DNA of 64,000 nt from Zygaena filipendulae (taxonomy: Eukaryota > Arthropoda > Insecta > Lepidoptera > Zygaenidae), in assembly GCA_907165275.2 (NCBI GenBank), contig OU015652.1, forward strand, positions 7,207,001 to 7,271,000. Reading direction: 5' to 3'. Position numbers and translations under genes: made by a program. Position 1 is the first letter of the stretch. Every line of letters starts with the position of its first letter. Of the stretch, positions 58,531 through 64,000 are shown one piece after another. Below the pieces are notes generated by a model, which saw nothing but the letters and a program-made list of their open reading frames with translations, made no database searches and was not told the DNA's origin.

Positions 58531-58773
58531 ATACCCGCATTTTATATCAAGTTCTAACAAAGACGAGTCGGGCAACGGAATGGAGCGGGGGAACGAACTT
58601 ACTACCACCCGGGAAACAACAGTTATTTTTAATGAAACTACCCTCTCGCCGACAGGTATTTATTTTATGCATAGTCAAATCCTCTCTTTAGTCTATGATA
58701 GGCTTCAAATGTCGTAAAGCGCCTTCTATGCTACTGTTGTTCTGAGATACCTATCTACCACCGAATTATACAG

Positions 58774-58815
58774 ATCAAGGAAGTTATAAGTACTACGACT
58801 TATAACTTCCTTGAT
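58774..58815. repeat. Perfect 18-bp stem hairpin
   Basis: atcaaggaagttataagt (58774-58791) and its exact complement (58798-58815) around a 6-base loop. Confidence 0.7.
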
Positions 58816-59777
58816 ACAGATTTATACCTATGTAATATGTACCTACTATCTTTGGACTAAGTTTTTTGGCGGGAAACAAAGATGGCGGTTCGGTCATTTA
58901 TTTTCATGTCGATAAAAAGAGTTAAAAATATGTTTTTATTGTGTTTTATGGTGCTGTTTTGGACATTATTTTTTACAGTGACGTAGTTTTTAATGTACTC
59001 AAGAAGGCAGATATAAATTATAATATGACATTTTGAGCTGATTTCTTCGGTTTCCTCCAAGAGCTCCGGGAAAGTTCTTGCTAAAGCGCTTATTACACAT
59101 TACAATCTGGCAGACACCAATCTAGGAAATCGTAAGGTGTAATCAATGCTAGAACAGTTAGGGTCCAATTTAGTGAGATGGGAGGGTGAGGGATCTACTT
59201 CTCCCCAGATTGGTGACGATGTAGGGCAGTGTAATCGCGTCAGATCCAATTTAGGGTCTGTGAGTGAGAGAGAGAGCGAGTGATCACACTACATTAAAAT
59301 GTACCCTAGAGTAGTCGATATAAGGTACAATTTAGTGTAGTGTGATCACTCGCTCTGTCTCTCGTATCTGATTTACTAACCTCGCCATATATTTACTATA
59401 ATTCTCCCCAAATTGGTTACCATACGGCGACTAGTTGGCGCACGCGCTTCGTTCGAGACGGACGTGTACGAGGTAGCGCGCAGCGTATGCAAATAATATA
59501 ACGTAACCTACGCCTTTTATAAGAAACTAGCTGTCCCCGTGAATTCACCTGCGGTAAATTCGGAATTCCCCTGGGAATTTCAGAATAAAAAAGGACTTAT
59601 GTCACTCAGGACTACCGTATAGTTTCCTTTAAGAATTTTCTAAATCAGTTCAGTAGATCCCTACAACGTCACAAACACCACGTCACAAACTCACAAACTT
59701 TACCTCTTCATAATATTATAGCTGTGTGCCCCAGTTTCACCCGCTTGAGTTTTGAAATTCCCGCAGGAGCTCCTAAG

Positions 59778-61211
59778 CTCAGACGAAATAAAAACTCAAG
59801 ACGGAGCGCTGTCAACAACAAAGTGAAGCCGGCTTCGTAAACATGTGGGCATACAGTGAGTGTTGCCGTGCAGTGAAAACTTATTACCCAAAATTGTTAA
59901 GTTCTAGAAAGATGAATGGATAAGTAAATAGATAAGTTAGTATTTTTTTAAGTTGTATACCTCGGTTGTATATTCGAGAACCTTAAAAATATAGGTTTCG
60001 AAGTTATGATAAAACATGGAAAATGAAAATTGTTTGCGTTACTAACCTACTATTAAAAAAAGTGAAAAGTGGTAGCGCAAACCAATAATGGTAGGTATTA
60101 CGTGTATTATTGTCTGTTGGATTAAATCGGTATTTTGATATTTTAAGCTTTTTAGTTTTGTGTTTTTTGGAAGTCGGTTTTAATTTTTTTGTTAAAAATT
60201 TGTTAATTTCTTGCTTTTAAGTGAGAAGGTTTGTAATTTATCTAAGTTACAATAGCCTGATGTTAACTACTCATCATCTTTTACAAAATATTGCTCTTCT
60301 CGATGCAGGGACGTTAATTTTTGAGGAGTTCTAATGGTACATCACACTCAGTTCCACTTTGCCATATACGTTGTGAGTTGTGACGAGCATAAATTGTTTA
60401 GGAACCATTCAAAGTTAACGAATCGGAACTCGTGAAATACCTATTATTGAGTAGTTCCGATGATCATCTGTGGTCTTCATCATCAATTCCACTTCTTCAA
60501 ATTTTGCTTTCCGAAAGCAAATTAACGATTTACTATAAAAAATACTCAAATCGGTATAGGTGTGCTAATTATTTTTGAAGAGTTCCCTCGATTTCTCCAA
60601 GATCCCATCATCAGATCCCAATTTGGTGGCAATGGGACCTAATTGAGAGTAAACCTTTTCAAACAAAAGAAGAATTTTCGAAATTGGTCCAACCGTCTTC
60701 GAGTAATCGGTGAACCTACATAAAAAAAAACATACATACAATCGAATGCATAACCTCTTGCTTTTTGGAAGTCGGTTAAAAAGTTAAAATCGAAATAGGT
60801 AAATGAACGTGTTACATTACGTTCCAGGTCACATTAACTTACCCAAAAAACGGGGACTATTGTGACGCTCACTAGTAGCAACACTTATGAAAGTTGTGGA
60901 GGTTTTGTGTTCCAAGTTGTCATAAATTAATAAAATTGATATTTTATTAAAAATGTGGTTCTATCCTGCTTTTTATTTTTCAAAGATTGGTTTTTACACT
61001 CTCTCACTACAAAAATCGGCATTTTTTCTTTAAAAAATAGGAATTATTACAGCGTGACACTCCGCGCATCGGAATAGCTCGACTGACAAGGTAAGGCGTA
61101 GTTTCGTTATATGTGTGTGCGTGTAACTGTGCATGTACACGCCGAGGCGTAGTTTTACGGCTTCACTTCTTTGTTCACAGCGCTCCGTCTTGAGTTTTTA
61201 TTTCGTCTGAG
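59778..61211. mobile_element. 1434-bp TIR element with perfect 8-bp target duplication
   Basis: Ends ctcagacgaaataaaaactc, aagacggagcgctgt and their complements (acagcgctccgtcttgagtt, tttatttcgtctgag), 35 bp of terminal repeat. CTCCTAAG flanks both sides (59770-59777 and 61212-61219). An 8-bp duplication suggests an hAT-like or P-like superfamily. No transposase frame inside, so non-autonomous. Confidence 0.8.
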
Positions 61212-61216
61212 CTCCT

Positions 61217-61555
61217 AAGTAGCCTAATTTACTCCTTATAGCATCAGTTAATTAACAATGAAAGTCCCGTCATAATTTGTGCAACCGCTTAGGCGTGTGA
61301 GTTTCGGAATTCCCTCAGGAACTCCAAAGTAGCCTAATTTACTCCTTATAGCATCAGGTAATTAGCAGTAAAAGTCCCGTCAAAGTTTGTGCAACCATTT
61401 TGGAGATTTAACCGTGTGAGTTTCGGAATTCCTGCAGGAACTCCAAAGTAGCCTAATTTACTCCTTATAGAATCAGAAGAAAGAATTTTCCCGTAGTTTA
61501 TTAGTAAAATCGTAACAAACAAACAAAAAATCAAATCTTTCCTCTTTATAATATT
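61217..61555 (+). repeat. Dispersed repeat with three tandem units
   Basis: A unit of about 117-120 bp (agtagcctaatttactcctt, atagcatcag, aaaagtcccgtca, gtgtgagtttcggaattcc) repeats three times from 61219, 61327 and 61447, ending in aatcgtaacaaacaaacaaa. It is the downstream half of the repeat split by 59778-61211. Confidence 0.7.
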
Positions 61556-62062
61556 AGTAGGAAGTTCCCTAAATTGGATACAATTTAGAGTCAGTGAGTG
61601 AGAGAGAGAAAGAGCGAGTGATCATACTACACTAAATTACACCGTAAATCGACCACTATAGGGTACATTTTAATGTAGTGTGATCACTCGCTCTCTCTCT
61701 CACACACCGACCCTAGATTGGTGCCGACGCGATTACACTGCCCTAGATCGTAACCAATTTAGGGAGAAGTCGATTGATTTCACTAAATTGGATTCTAACT
61801 GTTCGAAACTTCGATTAAACCTTCCGATTTCCTAAATTGGTGTCGGACAAATTGTAAAGTACTTGAAATATTCTAAAAGTCTTCCACAAAATCACCAACG
61901 ACATTAAATTTCGCCAGATCTGGTGAAAAGTGACAACACTGCCGAATTGGCAGTCTAATTTAGTGTAGTGTAATCACTCGCTTCCGATTTAGGGCCCTAG
62001 ATTGGTGCCTTCAAATTGTAAAATGTAATTAGCGCTTAACTATTTGTACCGTGACTTGCAAT

Positions 62063-62515
62063 GGACATGTTGACTAATTTTTTTTTAGTCAGTCTTGGAG
62101 ATTAATAAAAAATATTAGACACGTATTTTTTATTTTTTTACCTAATCAAAAATTAACGGCGATACATTGAGTTAAAATTTCGCGTGACGTCACTATTCGG
62201 ACAGTTTAGGCCCGCCGCCCATTGTGACTTTTTGTCGACGTGACTTTCTGTCACTTATGAAAACTATACTGAGGTCACCGTATTGTCACGTCACCATAAT
62301 GAGCGCACTCAGTATACTTTTCATTGCACTTGACTAAGTGACAGAAAGTCACGTCGACAAAAAGTCACAATCGGCGGCGGGCCTTAGTGACGATACGACC
62401 GGATCCCCCACCCTAAACTTTAATGCGCTTTATCTCTGTATATTTTAATTTATTTGAAAAAGCAAAAAATACGTGTCTATTGTTTTTTTATTTTCTAATT
62501 GACGAACTAATTACT
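62063..62515. mobile_element. MITE family M4 copy split by a Harbinger-like MITE
   Basis: Left part ggacatgttgactaattttt ... cgcgtgacgtcactattcgg; right part resumes at 62384 (ttagtgacgatacgac) and runs to tctaattgacgaactaatta. Compared with the copy at 42270-42591 it is complete but for the insertion. TGACGTCA at 62185-62192; the second CRE is lost. Confidence 0.75.
62209..62383. mobile_element. PIF/Harbinger-like MITE, 175 bp
   Basis: Ends ggcccgccgcc / ggcggcgggcc with arms extending inwards (attgtgactttttgtcgacg / cgtcgacaaaaagtcacaat). A TTA trinucleotide flanks each side (62206-62208 and 62384-62386), the typical target duplication of PIF/Harbinger elements. Confidence 0.8.
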
Positions 62516-62760
62516 TGAAACTGGCTAAGTGCATTATACGCGAGGTCCATAAAAAAGAAGAAAGAAAGGTTATCACATTACCACCTTTGGCTGCATGGAC
62601 TAAGTTTCCTTTGCCTTTCCCGATCTCCTTAGTCCAAGTAGTAGTAGTAGTAGTCTAAGTAGTTTGTGCCTTAGTCCTTACTGATTACCTTCTCTCTGGT
62701 CCTTACTCGTCTGCACAAACTACAGAGCGTAGACGGAGAATGAGCTAGACGAGGCATTCG

Positions 62761-63233
62761 GGTGTGCGTTCCGTGGATTTGGGCGCAGTTGTTAGGTTAA
62801 AATTTCACTCGTTTGAGTTGCAACCAAGCCACAGAACGATTGAGTTGTTTTTATAACCTCAAAATATTTGAAATTTCAGGCGCCATTTGTTTTCTCTCAA
62901 CTCACATTGCAAATAAGACTGTTTTACATCCAATTATAAATTTTTTGTGACTACGACACCTCCCCTTTGTTCGTAAGAACTCCGATTAATTTCTTTTTCA
63001 ACGAATCCGGTTTTTGGCGCAAACTTTGACACTTCTTAAACAATACATAGCTGTCAGAGTGAAAATTAACCTGCTTCGGAGATGGTTGTTTGGTTGCTGC
63101 ACTCTGAGCCACGGAACGGGTGAAACTACGCTCTGACAGTTGTCAGAGTAAAATTTCACCAAACCACAGAACGGGTTTAGAGCGCGCTCGAGCGCGTTCG
63201 AGTGCATTCGTGCGAAGCCACGGAACGCACACC
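62761..63233. mobile_element. 473-bp TIR element
   Basis: Inverted ends ggtgtgcgttccgtgg / ccacggaacgcacacc. Subterminal copies of ccacagaacg and gccacggaacg occur several times inside. No protein. Confidence 0.65.
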
Positions 63234-63454
63234 GGGTATAGCGTAAGAGAAAGTGATATCCCATCAAAAACAAACTTGTAAAAAAGTCCCAAGTCTCGCA
63301 ACTCAGTTCTTCTACAGTAAAAAGTTGTGAGATCAATGTAATACCAAGTCGGTTAATTTATTCAGTGTTCAGTGCCTACTTAAGGGTCCTTCTGTCTAAA
63401 GTTATCATGTTATAAGCTAATCTAATAACATTTTATAGTGACCATATCAAATTT

Positions 63455-64000
63455 AGTGATTATCTTCTCTCTGGGTCTCTTACACATCAGAATTGGCAGT
63501 ATGGGCCCTGTACTCGTAGCCTTTCCTATATAGGATAAATAAACGAAAAAAAAAATCTCTCTGGGTCGTACTTTTGGCGGGATTTCCAGCAGGGTGGACG
63601 TCAGTTTTATTTCTTTGTTTTGCAAATTAGTTTATCGTGATTAATATTGTGTGAATATGGTGGATTTTGCATAATAGTGATCCATTAGTGATGAATAATA
63701 TGCGGAAACAGTGAAATAAGATGAAATAGGGCGTTCATCGGGAGGTTTTCGTTTTACTATACAACTTCCCACAGAGCGTCCTATTAAGGTTCAACTGTGA
63801 AGATTTGCTGCCAAAAGTTCCCGTAAAGCATCGAAATGCGTCTCACCAATGCATTTCGATGTAAATAACTTCAGAAGAAGAAAAATATTAATGAATTGGC
63901 TATATGGACTAAGTTTCCTTCTGCCTTCCCCGAGAGGGGTAAACTTCACCAAAAAAAAAAAAATCTCTGGGTCTGGGTAAGTTATTCTTCTGAGTAGTAT
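63455..64000. mobile_element. DNA-element fragments at the window end
   Basis: 63560-63710 is an inverted copy of 37921-38034; 63780-63950 shares agcatcgaaatgcgtc, gcatttcgatg, ggactaagtttcct and tgccttccccgagagg with family M8 interiors. It runs off the window. Confidence 0.5.

Larger units (their letters stand above)
59083..62040. mobile_element. Large inverted-repeat element, family M9, with nested insertions
   Basis: The left arm (59083-59402) recurs inverted on the right (61565-62040): gcgcttattacacattacaa / ttgtaaaatgtaattagcgc, ggtccaatttagtga, gggcagtgtaatcgcgtc, gcgagtgatcacactacatt. The right arm carries about 150 bp extra. Each arm contains its own palindrome around cgagtgatcacactac. 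The interior is occupied by a dispersed repeat that is itself split by the element at 59778-61211. Confidence 0.7.

Noticed and set aside
1..64000. CRISPR arrays, operons or prokaryotic elements
   Set aside because: The genes are spliced and eukaryotic; the repeats are transposon-like without regular spacers.

Overview
The window is nuclear DNA from an insect, most likely a moth or butterfly. The genes are split by GT-AG introns, the non-coding DNA is AT-rich, and it is crowded with short dispersed repeats of types common in Lepidoptera: copies ending near 'cgggtgaaaccgcggggaac', 'aaccgacttc...' fragments and 3' ends of non-LTR retrotransposons. No species can be named from sequence alone.

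Three protein-coding genes are supported. (1) 797-32862, plus strand: Enhancer of bithorax / NURF301, the insect orthologue of BPTF and large subunit of the NURF chromatin remodeller. I assembled 18 coding exons by hand; the phases all agree and the sum is 7740 nt, or 2579 residues plus stop. Domain order is AT-hook, DDT, PHD1, conserved BPTF blocks, Gln/Pro/Ala-rich middle, PHD2, PHD3, bromodomain. (2) 38321-39295, plus strand: an intact single-exon Rad23 with UBL, UBA1, XPC-binding and UBA2 domains. (3) 47562-56718, minus strand: a CREB-family bZIP factor (CrebB) with five coding exons totalling 762 nt, or 253 residues, containing the kinase-inducible domain (RRPSYRKIL) and a C-terminal bZIP. 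Rad23 and CrebB converge tail to tail.

Layout: 1-796 is 5' flank and leader of E(bx). 797-15097 holds E(bx) exons 1-12. 15098-29692 is two large introns (8.2 and 6.2 kb) filled with nested repeats around the small exon 13. 29693-32862 holds the last exons, including the PHD2-PHD3-bromodomain module. 32863-38180 is intergenic repeats. 38181-39470 is Rad23. 39471-47150 is intergenic, with LINE remnants and foldback elements. 47151-56730 is CrebB, including a 7.8-kb intron between the KID and bZIP halves. 56731-64000 is CrebB 5' flank followed by a thick nest of transposons.

The genes act in separate nuclear processes: nucleosome remodelling and histone-mark reading (E(bx)), ubiquitin shuttling and nucleotide-excision repair (Rad23), and cAMP/PKA-responsive transcription (CrebB). 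Nothing shows that their adjacency is functional. I found no new multi-gene system. The points most worth a second look are: an unexpected density of the CREB-binding palindrome TGACGTCA around the CrebB gene, mostly carried by MITE-like repeats; a symmetric 168-nt E(bx) exon whose skipping would fuse two PHD fingers into one; a foldback repeat just upstream of a CrebB splice acceptor; and several nested insertions with readable target-site duplications. All repeat boundaries and all counts were read by eye.
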